A stretch of 64,000 nucleotides of DNA from Nocardioides coralli (GTDB lineage Bacteria; Actinomycetota; Actinomycetes; Propionibacteriales; Nocardioidaceae), in the NCBI RefSeq assembly GCF_019880385.1, contig NZ_CP082273.1:1054001-1118000 (forward strand), written 5' to 3'. The number at the start of each line of letters is the position of its first letter. Position 1 is the stretch's first letter. The notes below the pieces were generated by a model, which had not been told where the DNA came from, did not search any database, and worked only from the letters and a program-made list of their open reading frames with translations. Position numbers and translations under genes: made by a program. Shown here in pieces: positions 26,362 through 34,905 of the stretch.

Positions 26362-29300
26362 CCACGCGCGAGATCCGGACGCCGGCCGAGCTCCAGGAGG
26401 TCATGGGCACCCCCTACCAGGTCAGTGACCAGCAGTGGGCGGCCATCAGCGCGCCGCTCGAGCCGGGGGTGGTCATCGCGGGCGCGGGGTCCGGCAAGAC
26501 CTCGCTGATGGCAGCGCGTGTCGTCCACCTCGTGGTCACCGGTCAGGTCCGGCCCGACCAGGTGCTCGGTCTGACCTTCACCACCAAGGCCGCCGCCGAG
26601 CTGCGCACCCGCATCCGGGAGGCCCTCGACGACGCCGGCTTCGGCCGGGGTTCGGTGGGCGACGGCGAGGAGGAGGTCCTCGAACCGGTGGTGGCGACCT
26701 ACAACGCCTACGCCGCCTCGCTGCTCACCGAGCACGGTCTCCGGATCGGTCACGAGCCCGAGACCCGGGTGATCGCCGACGCGGCCCGCTACCAGCTCGC
26801 CGCCCGGGTGATCGAGCAGCACACCGGCGAGGTCCGCGAGCTCTCCGACAGCCCGCCCCACGTCATCGACTACCTGCTCAAGCTCGACGGCGCCCTGGCG
26901 GAGCACCTGCGCGAGCCGGCGGAGCTGCGCGACTTCGACGCCCAGGCCCTGCCGCGCTTCGAGGCGGAGCTGTCCGGCGCCCTGCTCCGCGACGTCCGCT
27001 CGGCGTTCACGCGGCGCGGCGAGGCGCTGGGGCTGGTCGAGGACTACCGCCGGCTCAAGCAGCGGCTCGGGCTCATGGACTTCTCCGACCAGATCTCCCT
27101 GGCCGCCCGGCTGGCCGAGGCCCACCCCGGCGTCGGCGTCCTGGAGCGCGACATCCACCGCGTGGTGCTGCTCGACGAGTACCAGGACACCTCGGTCGCG
27201 CAGGCGCTGATGCTCAGCCGGCTCTTCAGCGGCCCCGACCCCGACGCGGGTCTCGGCCACGCGGTCACCGCCGTCGGCGACCCCAACCAGGCGATCTACG
27301 GCTGGCGTGGGGCCTCGGTCTCCAACATCCTGCGCTTCGCGGAGGACTTCCCGCCTGCCCCGGGCAGCGCGGTCACGGTCCACCCGCTGACGGTCAACCG
27401 TCGTAGCGACGCCCGGATCCTCGAGGTCGCCAACCGGCTGGCGGCGCCGCTCCACGAACAGTTCGAGCAGGTGCGGCCGCTCGAGCCCGGCGGCGCCGAG
27501 GCCGGCGTGGTGCAGACCGTCGTCCACGAGTCCTACGCCGAGGAGCTCGCGTGGCTCACCGACCAGGTCCGGCTCGCCCATGGCGAGGGCCGGGCCGGGT
27601 CGTGGCGCGAGATCGGGGTGCTCGTGCGCGACAACGCCCATGCCGCCGACGTCTTCGACGCGCTCACCGCCGCCGACGTACCCGTCGAGATCGTGGGCCT
27701 CAAGGGTCTGCTCCGGCTCCCGGAGGTCGCCGAGGTGCTCGCCACCCTGACGCTGGTCCACGACCTCACCGCCAACAGCGAGCTGCTCGCCCTCCTGACC
27801 GGGCCACGCTGGGCCATCGGTCCGCGCGACCTGGCCCTGCTGGGCCGTCGGGCGCGCGAGCTGGCCGATGCGCGGCAGGGCAGGGCCACCGGTGGCACGC
27901 TCGCCGAGGAGCTCGCCCACGCGGTGACCGGTGCCGAGCCCACCGAGGTCACCGCGCTGTCAGACGCGCTCGCCGACCCGGGCGACCTCCCCTACTCGAC
28001 CGTGGCCCGCGAGCGGTTCGCGCTGCTCGCGGCCGAGCTCCGCCACCTGCGTGGACACGCGGCGGAGCCGCTGCTGGAGCTGGTGCGTCGCATCATCGAT
28101 GTCTGCGGCATCGACGTGGAGCTGGCGGCCTCGGTGAGCGAGGCCGCCCGCGCCCGGCGCGAGAACCTCGACCTCTTCGTCAAAGCCGTGGCGGAGTTCC
28201 AGGCCATCGACGGAGCGGTGACGTTGCCGGCCCTGCTGGCTTGGCTCGATGCCGAGCTCGACGGCGAGGGCCTCGACGTGGCGACCCCGTCGGCGGCCGA
28301 CTCCGTCAAGCTGCTGACGGTCCACCGCGCCAAGGGTCTGGAGTGGGACGTGGTGTTCCTCGCCGGGGTCTGCGAGGAGAAGTTCCCCCACACCACGAGC
28401 CGGGGGCTCTGGCCGACCCGGGTCGAGCTGCTGCCCACGCCGCTGCGGGGCGATCGGCGCGACCTGCCCGCCCTGGGCGGGCACGACAAGGACGCGATCG
28501 CCGCCTACAAGGCGGACTGCAAGGCCCACGAGTTCACCGAGGAGCTGCGGCTCGGCTACGTCGCCTTCACCCGGGCCCGCCACGAGCTCCACGTGTCCTC
28601 CTACCTGTGGACGGACACCCGCAAGACACCCCTGGGCCCTTCGCCCTTCCAGCAGGTGGTGCGCGACCAGCTCGCCGCCTGGGGCGAGAAGCCCGTCGCC
28701 TGGCTCGACAAGCCGCCCCCGGGCACGCCCAACCCGCTCCACGCCACGGTCCGGGAGGTGCCGTGGCCGGTGACCGACCACACGGCGGAGGCGCTGCGTC
28801 GGCTCTCGGCGAGCGAGCTGGTCGCCGACGCGCTGGCGGGCCGGCTCGAGGATCCCGAGCTCGACCTGGCGGAGGCCTCGCGGGTGGGGGAGTGGGACGA
28901 GGAGCTCGAGCGGCTGCTGGCCGAGGCCCGCGCCGAGGGGGGCGACACCGTCGACGTGCCGCTCCCGGCGAGCCTCTCGGCCACCGCGCTGGCACGGTTG
29001 CGCGACGACCCCGACGGGTTCGCGCGCGACCTGCGCCGTCCGATGCCGCGGCCGCCCGCGCCGGCAGCCCGGTTCGGCACCCGCTTCCACGCCTGGGTCG
29101 AGGCCCGGTTCGGGCAGCAGGACCTCATCGACCCCGACGAGCTCCCCGGCCGCGCCGACGTCGGGATCGACGGCCCCGACGACCTCGCCGAGGTGGTCGA
29201 GGCCTTCGAGAAGGGGCCCTTCGCCGACCGCCCACCCCACCGCGTCGAGGCGGCCTTCGCCCTCGTGCTGGGTGGACAGGTGGTGCGCGGGCGGATCGAC

Positions 29301-29555
29301 GCGGTCTACGCCGAGCAGGTGGACGGGCAGCCCGGCTACCTCGTGGTCGACTGGAAGACGAGTCGGCAGCAGTCCGCCGACCCGTTGCAGCTGGCGATCT
29401 ACCGCCTCGCCTGGGCCGAGCTCACCGGGACGCCCCTGGATCGGGTGCGCGCCGGGTTCTTCTACGTCCGCCACGGCGCGCTGGTCGAGCCGCCCGACCT
29501 GCCGGGACGTGAGGAGCTGGAGCGGCTGGTCAGCCCGCCTGCGCCGCCGCGGTGA
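26358..29555 (+). CDS. AdnB-like ATP-dependent helicase-nuclease
   Basis: 1065 aa, GTG at 26358 in the previous stop. SF1 helicase with GAGSGKTSLMAARVV (about 41-55), LLDEYQDTSVAQ, GDPNQAIYGWRGAS and YVAFTRARHEL. C-terminal PD-(D/E)XK nuclease shows GRIDAVY, VVDWKTSRQQ and QLAIYRLAW. Partner of the upstream gene in DNA-end resection. Its last 26 bp overlap the convergent purine nucleoside phosphorylase gene. Confidence 0.88.
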   Translation: MTTREIRTPAELQEVMGTPYQVSDQQWAAISAPLEPGVVIAGAGSGKTSLMAARVVHLVVTGQVRPDQVLGLTFTTKAAAELRTRIREALDDAGFGRGSVGDGEEEVLEPVVATYNAYAASLLTEHGLRIGHEPETRVIADAARYQLAARVIEQHTGEVRELSDSPPHVIDYLLKLDGALAEHLREPAELRDFDAQALPRFEAELSGALLRDVRSAFTRRGEALGLVEDYRRLKQRLGLMDFSDQISLAARLAEAHPGVGVLERDIHRVVLLDEYQDTSVAQALMLSRLFSGPDPDAGLGHAVTAVGDPNQAIYGWRGASVSNILRFAEDFPPAPGSAVTVHPLTVNRRSDARILEVANRLAAPLHEQFEQVRPLEPGGAEAGVVQTVVHESYAEELAWLTDQVRLAHGEGRAGSWREIGVLVRDNAHAADVFDALTAADVPVEIVGLKGLLRLPEVAEVLATLTLVHDLTANSELLALLTGPRWAIGPRDLALLGRRARELADARQGRATGGTLAEELAHAVTGAEPTEVTALSDALADPGDLPYSTVARERFALLAAELRHLRGHAAEPLLELVRRIIDVCGIDVELAASVSEAARARRENLDLFVKAVAEFQAIDGAVTLPALLAWLDAELDGEGLDVATPSAADSVKLLTVHRAKGLEWDVVFLAGVCEEKFPHTTSRGLWPTRVELLPTPLRGDRRDLPALGGHDKDAIAAYKADCKAHEFTEELRLGYVAFTRARHELHVSSYLWTDTRKTPLGPSPFQQVVRDQLAAWGEKPVAWLDKPPPGTPNPLHATVREVPWPVTDHTAEALRRLSASELVADALAGRLEDPELDLAEASRVGEWDEELERLLAEARAEGGDTVDVPLPASLSATALARLRDDPDGFARDLRRPMPRPPAPAARFGTRFHAWVEARFGQQDLIDPDELPGRADVGIDGPDDLAEVVEAFEKGPFADRPPHRVEAAFALVLGGQVVRGRIDAVYAEQVDGQPGYLVVDWKTSRQQSADPLQLAIYRLAWAELTGTPLDRVRAGFFYVRHGALVEPPDLPGREELERLVSPPAPPR

Positions 29556-30228
29556 GGGCGACCTCGACCATCCGGCTGAAGGTCTGCTCCCGCTCCTGGG
29601 CGCTGGTCTCCTCGCCGGTGACGATGTGGTCGGACACGGTGCAGATCGCCAGTGCCCGCCGGTCGTACTTCGCGGCGAGCGTGTAGAGCGCGCTCGCCTC
29701 CATCTCGACCGCGAGCACGCCGTAGTCGACCATCCGTGAGACCAGCTCCGGGCGAGCAGCGTAGAAGGAGTCGCTGGAGAAGATCAGGCCGACGTGTGCC
29801 TCGGGAGCGGCGGCCGCGGCCTCGCGGAGCAGCGCGAAGTCGGCGACGGGGGCGTAGTCGAGGCCCTCGAACGCGATCCGGTTCATCGCGGAGTCGGTGC
29901 AGGCGCCGGAGGCGATCACCAGGTCGCGGATCGCGAGCTTCTGCGTGAGCGCGCCACAGGAGCCCACCCGGATGATCGACTGCACGTCGTACTCCCGGAA
30001 CAGCTCGTTGGCGTAGATGGCCAGGGACGGCTGGCCCATGCCGGAGCCCTGGACCGACACCGGACGGCCCTGCCAGGTCCCGGTGTAGCCGTACATGCCG
30101 CGCACCTCGCTGTAGCACTGTGCCCCGTCGAGGAACGTCTCGGCGATCCACCGGGCGCGCATCGGGTCGCCGGGCATCAGGACGGTGGGGGCGATCTCGC
30201 CGGGCTCGGCTGCGATGTGCGTGCTCAC
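29530..30228 (-). CDS. deoD: DeoD-type purine-nucleoside phosphorylase
   Basis: 232 aa. Phosphorolysis of purine (deoxy)nucleosides in salvage. Phosphate loop VLMPGDPMRARWIAE (about 17-31), VGSCGAL, the nucleoside-binding MEASALYTLA and the catalytic Asp in CTVSDHIVTGEE mark the hexameric DeoD type. GTG at 30228 is chosen: TACGTT lies 7 nt upstream (30241-30236 on the minus strand), as in a leaderless promoter. It could link nucleoside salvage to the nucleobase island, but sits inside the core block. Confidence 0.9.
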   Translation of the reverse strand: MSTHIAAEPGEIAPTVLMPGDPMRARWIAETFLDGAQCYSEVRGMYGYTGTWQGRPVSVQGSGMGQPSLAIYANELFREYDVQSIIRVGSCGALTQKLAIRDLVIASGACTDSAMNRIAFEGLDYAPVADFALLREAAAAAPEAHVGLIFSSDSFYAARPELVSRMVDYGVLAVEMEASALYTLAAKYDRRALAICTVSDHIVTGEETSAQEREQTFSRMVEVALTAAAQAG

Positions 30229-30271
30229 GGGGGTGAACGTACCGCCGGGTCCGCGGACTAGCCTCATCGTC

Positions 30272-31192
30272 GTGACCCAGCCCGACCAACGGCGGATCCT
30301 GCCCCACGTGGCGCTCTCGCGGCACGCCCACAACCGGCTGGGCAACCAGCGGACCGACCGGGCCTGGCTCGACGAGCGCTGGGCCGACCCCGCCTCCCGG
30401 GTTCTGGTCGTCTCCGGCACGCGGGTCCGGCCCGTCGACGGCGACGTGCCGTTCGTCCCGACGTCCGAGGCGCCGGCCGACGGCGTCCGGGTGCTGCTCG
30501 GCTCCGAGGCAGGGGTCACCTACTTCGCGACGCTCGTGGCACCCGAGGCGGCGCCCGGTGCCCGCGAGGACTGGCTGCCGCTGCGGGCACTGCTGCCGAT
30601 GCTGCCCGACCGGACCGACCTGGCGCCGCTGCTCTTCCACGCCGTCGGGCTGGCCGAGTGGCACCACTCCACGCGGTTCTGCCCGCGCTGCGGCGCGGGG
30701 CTGGAGCCGCGCGCCGCCGGGCACGAGCTGCGGTGCACGGGGTGCGACCGGCCGCAGTTCCCCCGCACGGACCCCGCGGTGATCATGGCGGTCGTGCACG
30801 ACGACGCCTCGATCCTGCTGGGCCGGCAGCCCAGCTGGCCGGAGGGACGCTGGTCCACGTTGGCGGGCTTCTGCGAGCCGGGCGAGACCCTCGAGGACGC
30901 CGTACGCCGGGAGGTGATGGAGGAGGTCGGGATCCCCGTCGGGGAGGTCACCTGGTTCGGCAACCAGCCGTGGCCGCTGCCGGCGAGCCTGATGCTCGGC
31001 TTCGTCGCCCGTGCCGAGTCCAAGCAGATCGACGTCGACGGTGCCGAGATCGAGTCGGCGCGCTGGTTCACGCGCGAGCAGTTCCGGGACGAGGCCGAAC
31101 GGGGCCTGATCCATGTCCCGCGCGGGGTGTCGATCTCCTCCTCGCTCGTGGCCCACTGGTTCGGCGGACCGCTGCCCGGCGAGGGCTGGTGA
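30272..31192 (+). CDS. nudC: NAD(+) diphosphatase NudC
   Basis: 306 aa. Hydrolyses NAD(H) and removes NAD caps from RNA. Zinc ribbon CPRCG...CTGCD (about 131-150), Nudix box GFCEPGETLEDAVRREVMEE then VGI, and the NudC-specific NQPWPLPAS are all present. GTG at 30272 follows TAGCCT (30259-30264) by 7 nt. Convergent with the mycoredoxin gene, 3-bp gap. Confidence 0.94.
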   Translation: MTQPDQRRILPHVALSRHAHNRLGNQRTDRAWLDERWADPASRVLVVSGTRVRPVDGDVPFVPTSEAPADGVRVLLGSEAGVTYFATLVAPEAAPGAREDWLPLRALLPMLPDRTDLAPLLFHAVGLAEWHHSTRFCPRCGAGLEPRAAGHELRCTGCDRPQFPRTDPAVIMAVVHDDASILLGRQPSWPEGRWSTLAGFCEPGETLEDAVRREVMEEVGIPVGEVTWFGNQPWPLPASLMLGFVARAESKQIDVDGAEIESARWFTREQFRDEAERGLIHVPRGVSISSSLVAHWFGGPLPGEGW

Positions 31193-31195
31193 GCC

Positions 31196-31441
31196 TCAGG
31201 AGGCCAGGGCCGCCAGCTTGTCCTTGACCTGGGCCAGCGACGGGTTGGTCTGGGTGGACCCGTCCGCGAACAGCAGCGTCGGCACGGTCTGATTGCCACC
31301 GTTGGCCTGCTCGACGGTGAGGGCGGCGTCCGGCTCGCGCTCGATGTCGACGATCTCAAACGGAATGCCCTCGCGATCCAGCTGGCCCTTCAGGCGGTGG
31401 CAGTAGCCGCACCAGGGGGTCGTGAACATGGTGAAGGTCAT
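31196..31441 (-). CDS. mrx1: Mycoredoxin / glutaredoxin-like protein
   Basis: 81 aa thioredoxin-fold protein with the CGYC active site (Cys11, Cys14) and the cis-Pro in TVPTLLF. Mycoredoxin-1 reduces S-mycothiolated proteins in actinobacteria. The place between nudC and uvrD2 matches that in mycobacteria. Confidence 0.9.
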   Translation of the reverse strand: MTFTMFTTPWCGYCHRLKGQLDREGIPFEIVDIEREPDAALTVEQANGGNQTVPTLLFADGSTQTNPSLAQVKDKLAALAS

Positions 31442-31520
31442 GGGGGGTGTGTCTCCGGTCGCGTCTAGGGTTGGGGCCTTGCCTTAGTCAACCCCATCCG
31501 TCCCGGAGTTGTTCCCGCCG

Positions 31521-33545
31521 ATGCCCCACGCCGACGCCCTGCTGGAGGCGCTCGACCCCGAGCAGCGCCGGGTCGCCGAGACCCTGCGTGGACCGGTGCG
31601 GGTGCTGGCCGGTGCCGGCACCGGCAAGACGCGGGCGATCACCCACCGGATCGCCTACGGGGTCGCGACCGGTGTCTACGAGCCGACCGAGGTGCTGGCG
31701 GTCACCTTCACCACCCGGGCCGCGGGGGAGATGCGGACGCGGCTGCGGGCGCTCGGCGCGAGCGGCGTCCAGGCCCGCACCTTCCACTCCGCGGCGCTGC
31801 GCCAGCTGCGCTACTTCTGGCCGCTGGTGCACGGCACCGAGCTCCCCACGCTGACCGAGTCCAAGCTCGCCCTGCTCGCCTCAGCGGCCCGCCGGTGCCG
31901 GGTCGACGCCGACCAGGCGCTGCTGCGCGACATCGCCTCCGAGGTCGAGTGGGCCAAGGTGAGCAACGTCCACCCCGACGACTACCCCCGGATCGCCTCC
32001 GCGCGTGGCCGCTCGGTCAGCGGGCAGTCCGCGGAGGCCGTCGGCCAGGTCTTCTCGGCCTACGAGGACGGCAAGCGCAGCCAGGGCCGCATGGACATGG
32101 AGGACGTGCTGCTCTTCACCGCCGGGATGCTCGCCGACGACGAGCGCGTCGCCGCCCACGTCCGCCGCCAGTACAAACGCTTCGTCGTCGACGAGTTCCA
32201 GGACGTCTCGCCGTTGCAGTCGGCGCTGCTCGACCTGTGGCTGGGGGGGCGCGACGAGCTCTGCGTGGTCGGCGACCCGTCCCAGACGATCTACTCCTTC
32301 GCCGGTGCCCGCGCCGACTTCCTCCGTGACTTCCCCGCCAAGTACCCCGCCACCACCTCCATCGAGCTGGTCCGCAACTACCGCTCGACGCCCGAGGTGG
32401 TCGCCGCCGCCAACACGCTGCTCGACGGCACGGCGAGCAAGGGCGTGGAGCTCGTGGCGCAGCAGCCGGCCGGCCCGGCCGTGGAGCTCTCCGGTCACCC
32501 CGACGAGGTGGCCGAGGCGGAGGCGGTGGCCGAGCGGGTCCGTCGGCTGGCCGACGCCGGGACGCCCTACGGCGAGATCGCCGTCCTCTTCCGGATCAAC
32601 GCCCAGTCGGAGAACCACGAGGAGGCGCTGGCGGCCAAGGCCGTCCCCTACGTCGTCCGGGGCGCGGCCCGGTTCTTCGACCGACCCGAGGTGAAGCAGG
32701 CCGTGACCCTGCTCCGCGGGACCGCGCGCTCCGGCGCCCAGCCCGGCGACCTGGTCGAGACGGTCCGGGCCACCCTGGCCGGCCTCGGCTGGACCGCCGA
32801 GGCCCCCGGCTCCCGCGGCCAGGTGCGCGACCGCTGGGAGTCGTGGCAGGCGCTGGTCGACCAGGCCGTCGAGTTCGCCCGCTCGGGCGGCGACCTGGGC
32901 GGGTTCGTCGACGAGCTCGACCGTCGGGCCGCCGAGCAGCACGCCCCGGTGGCCGACGGGGTCACCCTGACCACCCTGCACGCCGCCAAGGGGCTGGAGT
33001 GGGACGCGGTGCTGCTGACGGGGATCCAGGACGGCACCCTGCCCATCACCTATGCCGAGAGCCCCGCCGAGCTCGAGGAGGAGCGTCGGCTCCTCTACGT
33101 CGGCATGACGCGGGCGCGGCGGCACCTCGGGGTCTCCTGGAGCCGGGCGCGCAACCCCGGCGGCCGCCAGTCCCGCCAGCCCTCGCCGTTCCTGCGCCCG
33201 CTCCTCCCCGAGGAGCAGCAACCGCGGCCCCCGGCCTCGCGCCGCCGGGCCGTCCACTGCCGTGAGTGCGGCTCACCGCTGGCCACGGCAGCGCAGAAGA
33301 AGCTCGGCCGGTGCGCCGACTGCCCGGCCTCCTACGACGAGGAGCTCTACGAGCGACTGCGCTCCTGGCGGCGCGAGCGGGCGACCGACGACGGCGTGCC
33401 GGCGTTCGTGGTCTTCACCGACGCCACGCTGCAGCTGATCGCCGAGCACCGACCCGCCGACGAGCAGGCGCTGCTCCGCATCAGCGGGGTGGGTCGCTCC
33501 AAGCTCGACCGCTACGGAGAGGACCTGCTCGGCCTGCTCGGTTGA
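31521..33545 (+). CDS. uvrD2: UvrD2-type DNA helicase with tetra-Cys motif and HRDC domain
   Basis: 674 aa from ATG 31521, which has GGAG 12 nt upstream; an in-frame TTG at 31509 is less likely. Superfamily 1 motor: GAGTGKTRAITHRIA (about 29-43), VVDEFQDVSPLQ, GDPSQTIYSFAGA, YVGMTRARRHL. The C-terminus has CRECG...CADC (zinc site) followed by an HRDC domain ending SGVGRSKLDRYGEDLLGLL. This layout is diagnostic of actinobacterial UvrD2. Confidence 0.93.
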   Translation: MPHADALLEALDPEQRRVAETLRGPVRVLAGAGTGKTRAITHRIAYGVATGVYEPTEVLAVTFTTRAAGEMRTRLRALGASGVQARTFHSAALRQLRYFWPLVHGTELPTLTESKLALLASAARRCRVDADQALLRDIASEVEWAKVSNVHPDDYPRIASARGRSVSGQSAEAVGQVFSAYEDGKRSQGRMDMEDVLLFTAGMLADDERVAAHVRRQYKRFVVDEFQDVSPLQSALLDLWLGGRDELCVVGDPSQTIYSFAGARADFLRDFPAKYPATTSIELVRNYRSTPEVVAAANTLLDGTASKGVELVAQQPAGPAVELSGHPDEVAEAEAVAERVRRLADAGTPYGEIAVLFRINAQSENHEEALAAKAVPYVVRGAARFFDRPEVKQAVTLLRGTARSGAQPGDLVETVRATLAGLGWTAEAPGSRGQVRDRWESWQALVDQAVEFARSGGDLGGFVDELDRRAAEQHAPVADGVTLTTLHAAKGLEWDAVLLTGIQDGTLPITYAESPAELEEERRLLYVGMTRARRHLGVSWSRARNPGGRQSRQPSPFLRPLLPEEQQPRPPASRRRAVHCRECGSPLATAAQKKLGRCADCPASYDEELYERLRSWRRERATDDGVPAFVVFTDATLQLIAEHRPADEQALLRISGVGRSKLDRYGEDLLGLLG

Positions 33546-33549
33546 GCGG

Positions 33550-33590
33550 TCCCCGGGCGCCGGGGAACGGGGCCGATCGCGCCGCGATCG
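33550..33590 (+). terminator. Possible uvrD2 terminator hairpins
   Basis: TCCCCGG/CCGGGGA (33550-33566) with a 3-nt loop, then a second palindrome CGATCGCG/CGCGATCG (about 33574-33590). No U-tract; weak support. Confidence 0.35.
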
Positions 33591-33611
33591 AGGGTGGTCT
33601 AGAGGTCTCGT

Positions 33612-33661
33612 GAAATGAGCCAATAAATAGATTGCCCATGACAAGACCGACCCGCTACCGT
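33612..33661 (+). promoter_or_regulatory. Predicted whiB7 promoter with upstream AT-rich box
   Basis: -35 TTGCCC (33632-33637), an 18-bp spacer and -10 TACCGT (33656-33661). An AT-rich tract containing CAATAAATAGA (33621-33631) touches the -35 side, the place where WhiB7 with SigA contacts its own promoter in mycobacteria. It is a striking low-GC patch in this genome. Confidence 0.65.
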
Positions 33662-33738
33662 TCTCGGGAACGCACACGACACGCGCATCCAGGTCTTGGC
33701 ACGACCCGCGCACGACTCACCGTGAGGAGGTGGCATCA

Positions 33739-33960
33739 GTGATCAGCATCAAGCTCCCGACGACGACCCAGATCCCGTCCGGCTTCGTCCTGCCTGCGTC
33801 CGGCGCCACCTTCGGCATGGGCGCGAGCATGCTCGCCGCCACGGAGTGGGGCGTCGACGGCGTCACGTTCGGCGACATCGTTCGCGATCGCCACGTGGCC
33901 GGCGCGACCCTCGCGCAGGACGCCGTCCCGGGTACCACTGCCTGGAGTCCACCGATCTGA
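33739..33960 (+). CDS. whiB7 leader upstream reading frame (73 aa)
   Basis: GTG at 33739 lies 8 nt after GAGGAGG (33724-33730); an in-frame GTG at 33730 is inside the Shine-Dalgarno sequence. 73 aa, no recognised domain; hydrophobic/Gly-rich middle (PSGFVLPASGATFGMGASML). It lies in the transcribed leader of whiB7 and ends 28 nt before an intrinsic terminator, so translation of this frame probably senses ribosome stalling and controls read-through. It could also be a genuine small protein. Confidence 0.65.
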   Translation: MISIKLPTTTQIPSGFVLPASGATFGMGASMLAATEWGVDGVTFGDIVRDRHVAGATLAQDAVPGTTAWSPPI

Positions 33961-33987
33961 TGACCTGACCTCAGCATCGGCGCCTCC

Positions 33988-34029
33988 AGGCCGCGGAACC
34001 CGAACCCGGGATCCGCGGCCTTTCTGTTT
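33988..34029 (+). terminator. Attenuator (intrinsic terminator) before whiB7
   Basis: Perfect GGCCGCGGA (33989-33997) / TCCGCGGCC (34012-34020) stem, inner CCC/GGG pairing (33999-34001 with 34008-34010), then TTTCTGTTT (34021-34029). The loop segment ACCCGGGA (34004-34011) is exactly complementary to TCCCGGGT (33926-33933) inside the upstream frame, a possible alternative pairing. Confidence 0.8.
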
Positions 34030-34070
34030 CCGCAGCACCCAGCGATCAGAGTCAGGAGGAGGTGACCAGA

Positions 34071-34388
34071 TTGACCATCAGCGTTCTCGACCGCACTGAT
34101 GGGACGACCGATGCCACGCTCGGCGGCCTGCACGACGCCGCCGCGCAGGTGGACCAGGAGCGGCTGCCGTGCCGGGTGAACAACCCGGAGCTGTGGTTCG
34201 CGGAGTCTCCCGCGGACGTGGAGTTCGCCAAGCTCCTGTGCACGGACTGCCCCGTGCGCGACCTCTGCCTCTCCGGCGCGTTGCAGCGCCAGGAGCCGTG
34301 GGGGGTGTGGGGCGGCGAGCTCTTCGCCCAGGGCGTGGTGATCCCGCGGAAGCGGCCTCGAGGCCGTCCGCGCAAGAACGCCGCGTGA
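34071..34388 (+). CDS. whiB7: WhiB7 transcriptional regulator (antibiotic-response)
   Basis: 105 aa from TTG 34071, 8 nt after AGGAGGAGG (34054-34062); GTG 34062 overlaps that Shine-Dalgarno and is less likely. [4Fe-4S] ligands Cys34, Cys57, Cys60, Cys66; the G(V/I)WGG turn is GVWGG (78-82), and the AT-hook RGRPRK (97-102) is diagnostic of WhiB7 rather than other Wbl proteins. WhiB7 binds SigA and activates intrinsic-resistance genes after ribosome inhibition or stress. Upstream leader and attenuator match that role. Located next to uvrD2 as in mycobacteria. Confidence 0.93.
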   Translation: MTISVLDRTDGTTDATLGGLHDAAAQVDQERLPCRVNNPELWFAESPADVEFAKLLCTDCPVRDLCLSGALQRQEPWGVWGGELFAQGVVIPRKRPRGRPRKNAA

Positions 34389-34426
34389 CCACCGTCCCTC
34401 CACCAGAGAGCAGCAACCAAGACCAC

Positions 34427-34621
34427 ATGACCAACACGACGATCCGGAGCAACGAGATGGAACTCATGCACGAAGACCTCGCGCGGGCACAGATGTCCGC
34501 GCGCCTGGGAGAGGCGCAGCAGCAGCGGCGTGGCCACCAGCTGGCCCGGGCCCGCCGCATCAGCCGCAAGGCCGAGCAGGCCGCGCAGCAGGCACGCCTC
34601 GCCCTCGCCCGAGCGCTCTGA
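34427..34621 (+). CDS. Small basic helical protein downstream of whiB7
   Basis: 64 aa from ATG 34427; alternatives are GTG 34385, overlapping the whiB7 stop (78 aa), and ATG 34457. Predicted almost entirely helical, Arg/Gln/Ala-rich (ARLGEAQQQRRGHQLARARR), coiled-coil-like. No family recognised. Probably co-transcribed with whiB7, since the terminator comes only after it. Confidence 0.6.
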   Translation: MTNTTIRSNEMELMHEDLARAQMSARLGEAQQQRRGHQLARARRISRKAEQAAQQARLALARAL

Positions 34622-34672
34622 GGCAGGCGGCCCTTCCGGGCCCTCCACCCCTGATCGCTGGGTGCGAAGAGA

Positions 34673-34712
34673 CAGGAGCCGGGTACGACGACCACGTCGT
34701 ACCCGGCTCCTG
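34673..34712. terminator. Perfect 18-bp hairpin, ACCA loop
   Basis: 34673-34690 pairs with 34695-34712 without mismatch around ACCA. Ends the whiB7 transcription unit; no strong U-tract, as is common in high-GC actinobacteria. Confidence 0.8.
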
Positions 34713-34728
34713 CTGTGTCCCGGCGGAG

Positions 34729-34734
34729 TAGGGT
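34729..34734 (+). promoter_or_regulatory. Leaderless-type -10 box (TAGGGT)
   Basis: Six nt before GTG 34741 of the small zinc-ribbon gene. Supports that short gene being real and separately transcribed. Confidence 0.5.
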
Positions 34735-34740
34735 CGAGAC

Positions 34741-34902
34741 GTGACCACCTGTGACTTCTGCGGGCGTCAGGAACCGGACGAGGCGAAGACCCTGACGTGG
34801 ACGGTGGCGGTCGAGAACGGTCGGCGCCGCACCTTCTGCGAGGAATGCTCCCGGGCCAACCTCCGGGCCATGGAGAGCAAGCTCGACAGCGAGTGGTGGT
34901 AG
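34741..34902 (+). CDS. Small zinc-ribbon protein (53 aa)
   Basis: GTG 34741 to TAG 34902. Two CxxC knuckles, Cys4/Cys7 (CDFC) and Cys33/Cys36 (CEEC), should bind one zinc. The rest is TLTWTVAVENGRRRTF and a short C-terminal helix. Role unknown. Ends 3 bp before the convergent ThiF-like gene. Confidence 0.75.
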   Translation: MTTCDFCGRQEPDEAKTLTWTVAVENGRRRTFCEECSRANLRAMESKLDSEWW

Positions 34903-34905
34903 TCC

